Of a stretch of 64,000 nt of DNA, positions 53,952-63,213 are shown one piece after another; within the stretch, counting starts at the first letter, position 1, and every line of letters begins with the position of its first letter. The stretch comes from Glaciecola petra (lineage in GTDB: Bacteria > Pseudomonadota > Gammaproteobacteria > Enterobacterales > Alteromonadaceae): NCBI RefSeq assembly GCF_031846345.1, contig NZ_JAVRHX010000008.1, positions 62,001-126,000 of the forward strand, read 5' to 3'. A program made the position numbers and the translations under genes. The notes beneath the pieces were generated by a model. It ran no database searches. It was not told the origin of the DNA and saw only the letters and a program-made list of their open reading frames with translations.

Positions 53952-55181
53952 CTATAAGCCTAGTAATGACGCCAATACACTCAATAATACGCTAGCGAAT
54001 ACAATAAACAATACGGGAAACCTAAAACGATGTAATAAAACAAAGCAAATAGCCGCAATGGCGACGTCGGTGCTCGATGAAATTGCATGAGTGAATATAG
54101 GGTCATACAATGTGGCCGCTAGCAAGCCAACAACCGCTGCGTTTGCGCCAACTATGCATTTTTGAATAAATGGTTTATGCATCACATATTGCCAAATAGG
54201 CAAAACCGCACCTACCAATAAAAACCCGGGCAGAAAGATAAATGCAGTCGCCCAAAATGCGTTTGAGATAGCACTTAACATTGAACTGTCGGCAGTGGGC
54301 CACAAATAACCCAAATATGCCGCAAACGAGAACATTGGCCCGGGCACAGCTTGTGTTGCGCCATAGCCAGCTAAAAATGCTTGTCGCTCTAGTAAACCTG
54401 GTTGCACCGACATTTGTTCCAGCAATGGCAGCACCACATGGCCGCCGCCAAAAACCAAACTACCCGACTGATAAAACCCAGCCGCAGGCGCAAAAAATAA
54501 ACCACTAAAAAAAGGCAAGCCTGCTAAAAACGCGACAAACAAAAAGGCACACACAATCGCACTTCTAATACTTAAAACGTTGGTATGCTGTGCAAATTTA
54601 GCAGAAGGTTTACTTAAGGGCGTATCTACGGCCTTATTGATTGTTTCTGGTGGCTTGGCAAACAAAAAAGCAAATATCGACCCAAACACTATGGCTAAAA
54701 TCTGCACAATAAGGGATTGATGTAGAACAAGAGCCACAAATACCACAAGAGCAATGCTAAGCGTAAGTTGAGTATGACAAAGTTGTCTCGCCATACCTAA
54801 AACCCCCTGCAAAACAACAACAAAGGCCAATATTGCAAGGCCGTTTAATACACTTTGACCCAAGTCAGCAGAAAATACAGACAACTGACTCGCAAAAATA
54901 ATCAGTAACAATACCGATGGTAAAGTAAATCCAACAAAGGCGAGTAGTGCGCCGACATAACCACCTCGGGTTAAACCAATACTAAAACCCACTTGACTAC
55001 TGGCCGGCCCAGGTAAGGTTTGACAAATAGTTAATATCTGCGCGTATTCTTGCTCGCTTAGCCATTTTTTTTGCTCTACAAAAGCTACTCTAAAATAAGC
55101 TAAATGAGCAATAGGCCCACCAAAAGAAGTGCAGCCTAATATTAAAAAGGTCCAAAAAATATCAAGGTAAATTTTAAGCAT
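53952..55181 (-). CDS. chrA: Chromate efflux transporter
   Basis: A full two-domain (LCHR) chromate transporter of 409 residues. Both CHR halves are present: the first with TSFGGPIAHLAYFRVAFVEQ, ICQTLPGPASSQVGFSIG and RGGYVGALLAFVGFTLPS; the second with LVFGGGHVVLPLLEQM and GATQAVPGPMFSFAAYLGYL. Around ten membrane helices are seen. Members export chromate, but chrA paralogs without chromate resistance are common. No chrB regulator is nearby. Confidence 0.9.
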   Translation of the reverse strand: MLKIYLDIFWTFLILGCTSFGGPIAHLAYFRVAFVEQKKWLSEQEYAQILTICQTLPGPASSQVGFSIGLTRGGYVGALLAFVGFTLPSVLLLIIFASQLSVFSADLGQSVLNGLAILAFVVVLQGVLGMARQLCHTQLTLSIALVVFVALVLHQSLIVQILAIVFGSIFAFLFAKPPETINKAVDTPLSKPSAKFAQHTNVLSIRSAIVCAFLFVAFLAGLPFFSGLFFAPAAGFYQSGSLVFGGGHVVLPLLEQMSVQPGLLERQAFLAGYGATQAVPGPMFSFAAYLGYLWPTADSSMLSAISNAFWATAFIFLPGFLLVGAVLPIWQYVMHKPFIQKCIVGANAAVVGLLAATLYDPIFTHAISSSTDVAIAAICFVLLHRFRFPVLFIVFASVLLSVLASLLGL

Positions 55182-55204
55182 AAAATGTCAGAACATTTGT
55201 TGAA

Positions 55205-56107
55205 TTAAATAGAAAAGCTATTAACAATTTTCCAACTAAGTTGTTGAAGTGCCAACGCATCTGCTTTGTTTAAGTCGGCAATAAATATATTACCTTCAGG
55301 CGACTTGTTATATAGACTAGCATAGAATACACAAGCCGCTAAGTAAGTTCCCGCAGAACTCGGGTGCTTAATATCGTTGCGATATGTAAGTGTTTTCCCC
55401 CGCGCACTGGTGTCGACCGACAGCACATCTTTCACAAATAAATCAATCTTGGGCAATGATTTTTCTGCCTCTAAAAATGCCAAACCCACTGGCACTACTT
55501 TTACCTTATGTTTTTTTGCGATTTTTATATATTCATCACTTAATGCTTTTGCCATGTCATGCTGACCTTTATAACCCCAGGTCATAAATATAATAGGCTC
55601 AATATTTTTTGCGGAAATTTTTTCTATCGCAAGCTCAATAGCATTTTCAAACCTCTCCCGCTTACTTTCCAGCACTGGCTCATTGCTATGCCCTTGTATA
55701 ACAATTGATTGCCACCTTGCATTGGCGACAGCAAGGTGAGCATCAATATTTGCAAGTTGTTCATACACATGGGCACCTGATAATGTCAATAGACGTACGC
55801 GATTCAAACCGCGCTCCCATTCGCCCGATGCACGTATAAGGCTCGAAAAGTGATTGTGAATGCCGTTATTGTAAAAACTAAAGCTATTACCAATAAATAA
55901 AACTCTTCCATGTGGTTTGGTCTTCTGTTTTTCGTTGTTATTGCTATTAATAGCCAAAGATATTGGCAAAACAGTCGTCTTGTTTGTGCTGTCTAGTGTG
56001 CTTGCAAAGCTCCCTTGAGCAAAACCGGTAAAACTCAACGACAAAATCCCCAAAAGGGCAAAAAACCGAAAAAAATGCGTAGCTGTTTTAAATATTTTTG
56101 TGTTCAT
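55205..56107 (-). CDS. Exported SGNH-like hydrolase
   Basis: A 300-residue secreted protein with an N-terminal signal region (FFALLGILSLSFTGFAQGSF). The SGNH blocks are approximated: VLFIGNSFSFYNNGIH (Ser in the GNS position), LSGAHVYEQL, SIVIQGHSNEP in place of the usual GxND, and DIKHPSSAGTYLAACV supplying the His after an Asp. This resembles the DUF4886/SGNH hydrolase group, which cleaves ester bonds; the target is unknown. It is seven bases after the DASS transporter gene, probably in one operon with it and chrA. Confidence 0.7.
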   Translation of the reverse strand: MNTKIFKTATHFFRFFALLGILSLSFTGFAQGSFASTLDSTNKTTVLPISLAINSNNNEKQKTKPHGRVLFIGNSFSFYNNGIHNHFSSLIRASGEWERGLNRVRLLTLSGAHVYEQLANIDAHLAVANARWQSIVIQGHSNEPVLESKRERFENAIELAIEKISAKNIEPIIFMTWGYKGQHDMAKALSDEYIKIAKKHKVKVVPVGLAFLEAEKSLPKIDLFVKDVLSVDTSARGKTLTYRNDIKHPSSAGTYLAACVFYASLYNKSPEGNIFIADLNKADALALQQLSWKIVNSFSI

Positions 56108-56114
56108 TATTCAC

Positions 56115-57596
56115 TCACAAAAATACTAAAGGGGCTAACCATATGGCCACAATACTTAGCAAAATCATACCAACCACATTCAGTATTGCACCAGCCCGCA
56201 CCATTTGCGGAATACTCAATACACCCGAGGCAAACACAATAGCGTTGGGCGGCGTCGCTACTGGCAGCATAAAGGCACAACTCGCTGCCAAGGTAATGGG
56301 AATGCATAAGAGTAAAGGTGAGACCCCTAATTCAAGCGCAACCGCCGCGACTACCGGCAAAAACGTGGCTGCTGTTGCAACGTTACTTGTTAGCTCAGTT
56401 AAAAAGATAACTAAACCAGTCGCCGCTACTACTAATACAAATATACCTAAGCCCCCTAATGGCGTTAAGCTACTTCCCAACCACGAAGCTAAGCCAGTTG
56501 AACTAACGGCAGCGGCTAGGCTCAGTCCTCCACCAAATAAAATCAATACTCCCCAAGGTAAGCGATTTACATCGTGCCAAACCATGACTTGTGGTTGTTG
56601 TTTATCGCCGCTGGGCATTAAAAACAACAGCAACGCAGCGGCCATCACAATGCCAGTATCGGTTAAATAGTCGATGCCAAGAAACGCCGATATAGGCCTT
56701 CGAGCAATCCAAAAAATTACAACTAAAGCAAAAATAATGGCGACACGCTTTTCAGCTAGGCTCATTTTGCCAAGATCTGTGCGTAGTCTATCAAGATGCT
56801 CGTTGACCGCTTTGTTCGCGGGGATGTCTATCTGAAAACTCCAACGAGTGAGCGAATACCATGCTAATGGCAACATAATGAGCATTACCGGCACCCCTAC
56901 CATCATCCAACTTGCAAAGGTAATTTTGATATCGTAATTCTCAGTCAAAAAAGCAGCCAGCAAAGCATTGGGTGGCGTTCCCACTAAAGTTGCCAACCCA
57001 CCAATAGTCGCCGCGTAGGCTAAACCCAGTAACATTGCCGCTTGAAATGCTTTGGTTTGTCGCTTACTCAAATGTGTATTGTTTTCAGCGATAACACTGG
57101 CCACAGACAAAGCAATGGGCATTAACATCATGGTAGTTGAGGTATTAGTCATCCACATCGACAATAATGCGGCAACTAACATAAAACCGCCAATAAGATT
57201 TCTCCCATCGGTACCTGTGTAAGACAAAATAACCAGAGCTATCCGCTTATGAAGATTCCATCGCTCAACCGCCAACGCCAAAATAAAAGCGCCTAAAAAC
57301 AAATAAATGATTGGATTAGCATAAGCGGCAGTTGTCTCTCGCATAGAACTGATGCTCAAAAACGGAAAAGTCACTATTGGTAAAAATGCAGTTACAGGGA
57401 CGGGGACCGCTTCAGTCGCCCACCAAATTGCCATCCAGATACCAACCGCAGCAACTCGCCAAGCTGCTGGCTCCATAGTGCTTTGTGTTTCACCCACAAG
57501 CATCATAATAGCAAAAATAAGTGGGCCTAAAACCAAACCTACATCTTGATAACGCGCACGTTGTTGGTCAGTGATTTCTGGCAAATGATTACTCAT
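56115..57596 (-). CDS. DASS-family sodium:dicarboxylate/anion symporter
   Basis: A 493-residue inner-membrane transporter of the divalent anion:Na+ symporter (SLC13) family. Two Ser-Asn-Thr-type sodium motifs are recognisable: MTNTSTTMMLMPIAL in the first half and LTELTSNVATAATFLP in the second. The family PNA segment (ATIGGLATLVGTPPNALLAA) is also present. Likely substrates are C4-dicarboxylates, citrate or sulfate; sequence alone cannot choose. It leads a run of closely spaced genes (SGNH, chrA, GNAT). Confidence 0.88.
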   Translation of the reverse strand: MSNHLPEITDQQRARYQDVGLVLGPLIFAIMMLVGETQSTMEPAAWRVAAVGIWMAIWWATEAVPVPVTAFLPIVTFPFLSISSMRETTAAYANPIIYLFLGAFILALAVERWNLHKRIALVILSYTGTDGRNLIGGFMLVAALLSMWMTNTSTTMMLMPIALSVASVIAENNTHLSKRQTKAFQAAMLLGLAYAATIGGLATLVGTPPNALLAAFLTENYDIKITFASWMMVGVPVMLIMLPLAWYSLTRWSFQIDIPANKAVNEHLDRLRTDLGKMSLAEKRVAIIFALVVIFWIARRPISAFLGIDYLTDTGIVMAAALLLFLMPSGDKQQPQVMVWHDVNRLPWGVLILFGGGLSLAAAVSSTGLASWLGSSLTPLGGLGIFVLVVAATGLVIFLTELTSNVATAATFLPVVAAVALELGVSPLLLCIPITLAASCAFMLPVATPPNAIVFASGVLSIPQMVRAGAILNVVGMILLSIVAIWLAPLVFL

Positions 57597-57684
57597 AAAA
57601 CACCTGTGTTGTATACAGTCATCTGCCTACAGCAAACGAATAAAATGGCTGCAAACAAAGAAAATGATATTAAAATAACAAATG

Positions 57685-57715
57685 GCGCGTATACAAAATA
57701 GACTTGTATACGCGC
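57685..57715 (-). terminator. Strong hairpin after the TonB receptor gene
   Basis: A perfect 12-bp stem (GCGCGTATACAA / TTGTATACGCGC) with a 7-base loop starts 15 bases after the receptor stop. The following minus-strand bases are T-rich (CATTTGTTATTTT). It should end receptor transcription before the DASS gene. Confidence 0.7.
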
Positions 57716-57729
57716 TAATTGCCTGTGGA

Positions 57730-60700
57730 CTAAAAGGTGGTTGCTACGTCTATGTAATAGCTACGTCCATAATCACGATGTGCATCAGCAAAATACCCAA
57801 AGAAACGGTCTGCTAAAGGCGCACGTTCGTCGGTTAAATTTCGAATACCAAAGCGTAAACGTGTATTGGTTTCACCATAGTCAAAGCGATAATCAAAGGT
57901 TGCATTATAAGTTGTCATCGCCGGTATGATATAACGCGTTCCATCATCTAGGGTTAATGAGCTTTGATAAAAACTACCAATACGATTTCCACTTAAAGAT
58001 GCACCATATTCAGACTTGCGCCACGACACTCGCATAGATTGTCTTTGCTCTTGATTGCCGTCTTGCCCTATCAAATCAGCAAAACCATCAATGGGGAAGT
58101 TCATTGGCAGCACACCATTTGCCTGCGCCTCAGCAAGTAGTGCAGCATCACCTCCAGCTTCTTGCTCAAACTTCTCAATAAATGAGCCGTTATAACTAAA
58201 CTTAAAACGACCCATATCGTCGGTTCTTAAGGTGTAATAAATACCCACATCAATACCCGCAAGATTACGCGTGTCTAAGTTTGCATATTGGTCATCAACA
58301 AATTGAATATCACCTGCAGGGCAGATACCCGCGGCATTGTAAATTGCGATTTGATCGTCATCAGGAGCTTGACGTGTCACTGCTGGATTAAAAGTGCCAC
58401 TACAATTTGTGTTGCCATCTTGTATGCGCAAGAGTAGGTCAAGTAAGGTATGATTTTCTTCACCAAATAAGCCAATTGTATTTTCTTTTTCGATTGACCA
58501 ATAGTCTACTGTCATCGTTAACTCATCGATTGGCGTAAATACAAGTCCAATATTGGTATTGGTTGACTCCTCAGGCTCTAAGTTTTGACTGCCTTGAGCA
58601 ATACGTTGAATCGAATTCCGACAATCTAAAATATCTTGATCCGGATCACCGCCATTTTCAGCTGCGTATTGACAAGCATAATCATCGCGAGTGTTATTAC
58701 GGGCTACAATCTGCTCATTTATAGTAATCAAATTAGGTACGCGGTATGCTTCTGACCAAGAACCTCTTATTAATAAAGACTCTATAGGTCGCCAACCTGC
58801 TGCGACTTTACCAACAACCGTGCTGTCAACATCTGAGAAGTCCTCATATCTAAGCGCAACTTGCATATTCAAGGTTTCGGTGACCGGTATTTGTAATTCA
58901 CCAAATAGCGACACTACGTCTCGTGAACCTGAGTTATCAGGTGTTGGACTTGAGTTGACTACATCCGATACAAACGGGTAAGTGTCACCATCAAAATCTT
59001 CCCACACAATGGTGCCGTCTAAGCGCGGATCACGGTCGTCCAAAAAGCTCTCACTTCTCCATTCAAAGCCTAGTACGGCGCTTACTGAACCAGCAGGCAA
59101 TTCAAATACATCGGTATTGGCAAACTTGATATCAAATGAGCTAAGTTCCGTTTCGCTTTTACGCTCTACATCCACTAGTGCTTGTTCTATGTTTGAATTC
59201 ACGCCACCGCTGAAAGGGTTGTAAGCGTTAGGTGTGCTATCAAAAAGTGCAGCCGAAATTAAGGTGTTTGAAACCCGATTACGGGTAATATCAGTTTTGG
59301 TTGCTTTCGAATAAGCCACAGCTGACTCCCAATCCCAATTCCCCATTGTGCCGCGTAAACCGGTTAAAAAGCGGAAAGTATTGCCATCGTTATCAACAAT
59401 GCGCGGTACTTCAGCAAAGCGATAGTTATCAAGTTGGAATTCTAAACCTTCGCATGGAACATCAGGAATAAGTGACGCGTCAAGACGATTTGGTGAACCA
59501 CAAGGTCCAAACGGATTGTAATAATTTTCGGCTCCTAAACGTAACCTTGAGGTACTAAATGGTGCACTAGGATGACGGCGTAAATTGGTTTTAGAGCTAT
59601 AAGAGGAAAACTCTGTGAAGCTCTCTACTCCATTGGCAAACTCATGATTTAAAAATAGGAACAAGTTAGTACGAGTTAGTTCAGAACTTAAATCACGGTC
59701 AGCATTTAGGTTATAACGCTCTGTGCCTTGGCCATCGGGTGCACCACAGGTTTGAGCATTGATAACAAAGGTACATCTAGAATCACCCGCTGGATACACT
59801 TCAAATTCACCTGAACTATCGGTGAATGTAAAATCACCGCGCAAGCCATTTCCAGATGCACTTAGGCGAGCATCAAACTGGCCAAAATTACTATTGGCAC
59901 TGTTATTTCTAAATCGAGTATCCCCTTCCCACAAAGAACCTTCTGGAATTCTGTCTCTAAAATCGGCATTCGCCCAACGCGGATCATCTTGTGAATTAAC
60001 ACGGTCACGCGCGTAATAGTTAGCAAATAAGCTTAAGTTAGTGCGACCATTGTTAAAATCTTTACCCCATTCAACGTTTAAGGTTTGGGTATCACGAGGA
60101 ATATTTTTGTACTCAGACCACCGGCCTGAAACCTTAAAACCCACAAAATCAGTTTTTAGAACATGGTTTACTACACCTGCTACTGCGTCTGCTCCATAAA
60201 TAGCCGATGCACCATCACGTAATACTTCAACACGGTCAAGGCCATGCACTGGAATAGTGTTTACGTTAACCGAGTTAACAGGAACAAAACTACCACCCAC
60301 TTCTTCGGTTTGATATGACGCAGAATTTACCATTCGACGGCCATTCAATAATACCAATGTGTTTCCCGTACCTAGGTTTCTAAGGTTATATGTACCAATA
60401 TCACCCCGGGCTGCATTAACACCACCACTGATATTTTCTGCTTCGCTGAAAAAGTTTTGACCATTTTCAGGAATTAACTGCAATAAGTCATCTATGGAGT
60501 CAAGGCCAAGTGTACCAATTTCCTCAGCATCGATTACCGACACCGCTAGCGCTTCTGCTACTTTGCCACCTTGAATATGCGACCCCACTACTTTTATTTT
60601 TTCTACTTCTTCGTTAGCGTCTTCTGTTGATGTGTCTTGGGCTTGTAAAGATGTGCTCACTGACAGCATCGAAGCAATGCTTAAAGCCAATAAAGACGGT

Positions 60701-60744
60701 TTAAAAAAGAGTGATTTGTCGGGTGAAGATATCTGCTTGAACAT
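57730..60744 (-). CDS. TonB-dependent outer-membrane receptor
   Basis: A 1004-residue receptor. A signal peptide (up to SLQAQ at about 36) is followed by a short acidic linker with a TonB-box-like EKIKVVGS, then the plug (about 50-200: NLRNLGTGNTLVLLNGRRM, VHGLDRVEVLRDGASAIYGA with DAVAGVVNHVL) and a large barrel ending in TTF. No STN signalling domain lies between the signal peptide and the plug. The protein belongs to the large Oar-like/carbohydrate-type group common in Alteromonadales. Its substrate is unknown. AGGGGA precedes the start. The ECF sigma and FecR-like genes sit just upstream on the same strand. Confidence 0.93.
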   Translation of the reverse strand: MFKQISSPDKSLFFKPSLLALSIASMLSVSTSLQAQDTSTEDANEEVEKIKVVGSHIQGGKVAEALAVSVIDAEEIGTLGLDSIDDLLQLIPENGQNFFSEAENISGGVNAARGDIGTYNLRNLGTGNTLVLLNGRRMVNSASYQTEEVGGSFVPVNSVNVNTIPVHGLDRVEVLRDGASAIYGADAVAGVVNHVLKTDFVGFKVSGRWSEYKNIPRDTQTLNVEWGKDFNNGRTNLSLFANYYARDRVNSQDDPRWANADFRDRIPEGSLWEGDTRFRNNSANSNFGQFDARLSASGNGLRGDFTFTDSSGEFEVYPAGDSRCTFVINAQTCGAPDGQGTERYNLNADRDLSSELTRTNLFLFLNHEFANGVESFTEFSSYSSKTNLRRHPSAPFSTSRLRLGAENYYNPFGPCGSPNRLDASLIPDVPCEGLEFQLDNYRFAEVPRIVDNDGNTFRFLTGLRGTMGNWDWESAVAYSKATKTDITRNRVSNTLISAALFDSTPNAYNPFSGGVNSNIEQALVDVERKSETELSSFDIKFANTDVFELPAGSVSAVLGFEWRSESFLDDRDPRLDGTIVWEDFDGDTYPFVSDVVNSSPTPDNSGSRDVVSLFGELQIPVTETLNMQVALRYEDFSDVDSTVVGKVAAGWRPIESLLIRGSWSEAYRVPNLITINEQIVARNNTRDDYACQYAAENGGDPDQDILDCRNSIQRIAQGSQNLEPEESTNTNIGLVFTPIDELTMTVDYWSIEKENTIGLFGEENHTLLDLLLRIQDGNTNCSGTFNPAVTRQAPDDDQIAIYNAAGICPAGDIQFVDDQYANLDTRNLAGIDVGIYYTLRTDDMGRFKFSYNGSFIEKFEQEAGGDAALLAEAQANGVLPMNFPIDGFADLIGQDGNQEQRQSMRVSWRKSEYGASLSGNRIGSFYQSSLTLDDGTRYIIPAMTTYNATFDYRFDYGETNTRLRFGIRNLTDERAPLADRFFGYFADAHRDYGRSYYIDVATTF

Positions 60745-60831
60745 GTAAGTCCCCTGTTTTTATTATATAGGTGTGTTTTTTATTTTGGATCTAGTTACTA
60801 ATGTGTATATTCTTGTCATTTTATTGGTAAT

Positions 60832-60857
60832 AACGCATAAGAGCGCAAAACCCCCTA
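60832..60857 (-). promoter_or_regulatory. Possible ECF-type promoter of the TonB receptor gene
   Basis: On the minus strand TAGGG (60853-60857) and CGTT (60832-60835) are separated by 17 bases, the spacing of ECF promoters with a CGT-type -10. The -35 does not match the common GGAAC. It is about 90 bases before the receptor start. Speculative. Confidence 0.2.
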
Positions 60858-60937
60858 CAAAATATACAAATTATTTACATTTTTTTAATATTTTAAAAAA
60901 CACATCTGTTTTGAGCAGCTGCAAATTCGCAATGGTT

Positions 60938-61369
60938 TTAAAGCAGTGATAGGAAAAAAGGCAAACACAAACCAAGACTAATTAACGCAATGGTCGCCTT
61001 GTAATAAGTTGCGGGTGCGGCAACGCCGGCTTTCTGGGTTGCCGAGAACAAAGGTAAAGATGCGTCGTTAAGTAAATCATCATTTGTATTAATGACGTGG
61101 GCACCAGGAAAATTAAGTACTTTTGATGCATGTAATAAATGCGCAGCTTCTTTCATACAAGCAGACTTTGCCCAAAGTTCAGACAGCTCAGCATAAGCCT
61201 GCTGATGCGAGGGATCGTTTTCTAACCATTCATAAAACGCTAGCATTTGCCCCGTTTTTCTTTGAGATGACGCATTATTCTCTGAGGCATCGAGCCTAAC
61301 CAACCATTCAGCCGCTTCATCTAAGGTTTTTTGACTAAGGTCATACCCCGCCCATTCATCAAAACTCAT
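60938..61369 (-). CDS. Short FecR-like anti-sigma factor (cytoplasmic DUF4880 part and one membrane helix)
   Basis: A 143-residue protein. Its N-terminal part (DEAAEWLVRLDASENNASSQ, then LAFYEWLENDPSHQQAYAEL) is the DUF4880 domain that binds FecI-type sigma factors. A linker leads to a single membrane segment at the very end (ATIALISLGLCLPFFLSLL), after which the protein stops. The periplasmic FecR domain of about 200 residues seen in family members is missing. The next 190 bases do not continue the homology in an obvious way. The start overlaps the sigma stop (ATGA). It should still hold the sigma factor at the membrane. Confidence 0.8.
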   Translation of the reverse strand: MSFDEWAGYDLSQKTLDEAAEWLVRLDASENNASSQRKTGQMLAFYEWLENDPSHQQAYAELSELWAKSACMKEAAHLLHASKVLNFPGAHVINTNDDLLNDASLPLFSATQKAGVAAPATYYKATIALISLGLCLPFFLSLL

Positions 61370-61989
61370 GAGACACTTCCTGCCCGTTTAAGCATCTTAT
61401 ACTTTATGCTGTATTGCTTGGCTTGTTTCTGTTTGTTTGCAATATACTGGCGACACAGTTTTAGGCCTTTTGTAAGATGATTTTCAACGGTTTTATTAGA
61501 AATGTGAAGTTGCCTAGCAATATCAGCATGTGAGTTAGCCTCTAATTTACGAAGAATAAAAACCTGCCTACAAATGGGAGGAAGCGAGTTTACAGCTTCA
61601 ATCATTAGCAATTTTTCAGTCTCGTTGCCCAGTTCATTTTCAATAGAATCGGGCGAAACAGAGTCATTGTTCGATTGACTATTCGCAATATGTTTATTCA
61701 CCACCTTATTGTGTCGCAATTGGCTAATTGCCATGTTTTTAGCGGCGGTAAACAACAAGGCTTGAAATTTCATCAAATCATCTAATGTATGGGCTTGTTT
61801 AGGATGGTTTTTAACAAGCAAAAACACTTTAATATAGGCTTCTTGAGCAATTTCTTCGCAGACACAAGGCGGCACATAATCGCATAAAAATGCGATCAAT
61901 TTAGGTTTTGTTTGCTGCATAAAAAGGGTCAAACTCTTTTCGAGTTTTGGAAACTCACATTTTTCGGTTTTCGACCACTCTTCTTTCAT
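61366..61989 (-). CDS. ECF-family RNA polymerase sigma factor (FecI-like)
   Basis: A 207-residue sigma factor with region 2 (EIAQEAYIKVFLLVKNHP, then KFQALLFTAAKNMAISQLRH) and region 4 (AVNSLPPICRQVFILRKLEA, then HADIARQLHISNKTVENHLT). It is longer than many ECF factors: a Ser/Asn-rich linker (about 115-135) separates the regions and a basic tail (KQKQAKQYSIKYKMLKRAG) ends the chain. It overlaps the anti-sigma gene and is upstream of the TonB receptor, so it probably drives the receptor. Confidence 0.88.
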   Translation of the reverse strand: MKEEWSKTEKCEFPKLEKSLTLFMQQTKPKLIAFLCDYVPPCVCEEIAQEAYIKVFLLVKNHPKQAHTLDDLMKFQALLFTAAKNMAISQLRHNKVVNKHIANSQSNNDSVSPDSIENELGNETEKLLMIEAVNSLPPICRQVFILRKLEANSHADIARQLHISNKTVENHLTKGLKLCRQYIANKQKQAKQYSIKYKMLKRAGSVS

Positions 61990-62104
61990 AGGCTATGCCT
62001 CATCGGAAATTTAGCTTACAAATCATTAATGAACACCTAAACTAATGCATATTTTTTAAACAGTAAAGATAAAGTTGTAGCAGGCTACCCTTGTGCAGTG
62101 GCAG

Positions 62105-62647
62105 TTAATCTGCAAAACCACTTCCAATGGCATTAAATGGCATATCTAGTTCAAGCTCAGGAATTTCTCTACCTAACCAAGCAGGAAAAGTGTTGCTATT
62201 GGGCCCAGGGAACACCGTATATTCGTCTGCATAGGGATAACGCGCTATTGCTTCAAGCATTTTCGGAATAAGCAATTTGGCTTTGTCGCCCTGAATACTT
62301 AACACTTTCTCTGGTTTAGATCCATACCAATAACGGTCTGGTATGGGTGTTTTGTATGTTCGTAAAGCAGGCAATCCACGGTCAACCCGCCAACCTACAA
62401 CTTCATATACCGTATATTCTGGCGCATTCTTATCTTTTAGTGCCACCCACGTGTGTACGGCAAACCAACCCCGCCAGCTAAATGCATCTGCAGCATAAAA
62501 CTCAATTACCGCGTCGGAAAATTCACTGGGAACAGGCGCAATCCCTGCCGATTCGCGTGATGCAGTTCGCCAATCTGAGTTGGCGCAAGATTGCAACATG
62601 ATAATGACTGCAAACATCAGTACTAAGTTAAATACACTTGTTTTCAC
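62105..62647 (-). CDS. DUF3750 lipoprotein
   Basis: A 180-residue protein with a lipoprotein signal (LMFAVIIMLQSC, Cys about 21). The body carries DUF3750 features: DWRTASRESAGIAPVPSEF, AADAFSWRGWFAVHTWVALK, VGWRVDRGLPALRTY and a conserved FPGPNSNTFPAWLGREIPEL. The family function is unknown; the spaced H, N and D residues might form a catalytic site, which is inference. It is the last of four closely spaced minus-strand genes, 35 bases after the DUF1569 gene. Confidence 0.8.
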   Translation of the reverse strand: MKTSVFNLVLMFAVIIMLQSCANSDWRTASRESAGIAPVPSEFSDAVIEFYAADAFSWRGWFAVHTWVALKDKNAPEYTVYEVVGWRVDRGLPALRTYKTPIPDRYWYGSKPEKVLSIQGDKAKLLIPKMLEAIARYPYADEYTVFPGPNSNTFPAWLGREIPELELDMPFNAIGSGFAD

Positions 62648-62682
62648 AAACGTTTACCTTTTATAAGCTGTTCAGCTTGTTT

Positions 62683-63210
62683 TTATGTAAGCTCTTGCAA
62701 ATGATTGTTAAAATGCAAAACATGTGCGAGTTCATATTCAGATTTACTCAAGCTGCCGTAAGCAAAATGAGGAGCTAACTCGCCTTTAAAGTCAGCAAAC
62801 ACTAGCATGGCCGTTTGAAAACGACGTTTTGCTTGTTCGACATTTGCTGATGCGATAAGCGGGTCAGCACCCGGTATTTCCTCGCTTAAATTATGGCGCA
62901 TTCGTCCCTTTGCTTTAAACGCATTAAATGCCAGCTTGCCCGCCGTACTTTTGAAAAAAGCAGATTTGTGCTCGGGATACCCAAGCATAGAATACTCAAC
63001 GCTTTGAGCACAATGATTGAGAATTTGCGCTACATTCCACAAACCACTGCTTTTTGTTTGCCCAAGATCTAAGGTAACTAATTTGTGAATACTTGATGTA
63101 AGACTCAAGTCTCCAGTGAAAGGATCAACGGTGTGCCAAGCAATGATTCCAGCGCCACCAATAACAGCCGTGCCAACTATACTCGATTTTAAAAAACCTC
63201 GTCGATTCAT
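62683..63210 (-). CDS. Tat-exported DUF1569 protein
   Basis: A 175-residue protein with a twin-arginine leader (MNRRGFLKSSIVGTAVIGGA). The rest has DinB-like DUF1569 features: LWNVAQILNHCAQSVEYSML, KSAFFKSTAGKLAFNAFKAK, and a C-terminal FAYGSLSKSEYELAHVLHFN with HL. The histidines (near 86 and 160-170) could bind metal as in DinB-fold proteins. The substrate and role are unknown. Three bases separate it from the upstream membrane gene. Confidence 0.75.
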   Translation of the reverse strand: MNRRGFLKSSIVGTAVIGGAGIIAWHTVDPFTGDLSLTSSIHKLVTLDLGQTKSSGLWNVAQILNHCAQSVEYSMLGYPEHKSAFFKSTAGKLAFNAFKAKGRMRHNLSEEIPGADPLIASANVEQAKRRFQTAMLVFADFKGELAPHFAYGSLSKSEYELAHVLHFNNHLQELT

Positions 63211-63213
63211 TAT

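Noticed and set aside
56098..56670. 190-codon plus-strand frame opposite the DASS transporter
   Set aside because: Threonine/alanine-rich shadow of membrane helices on the opposite strand; the transporter motifs are clear.
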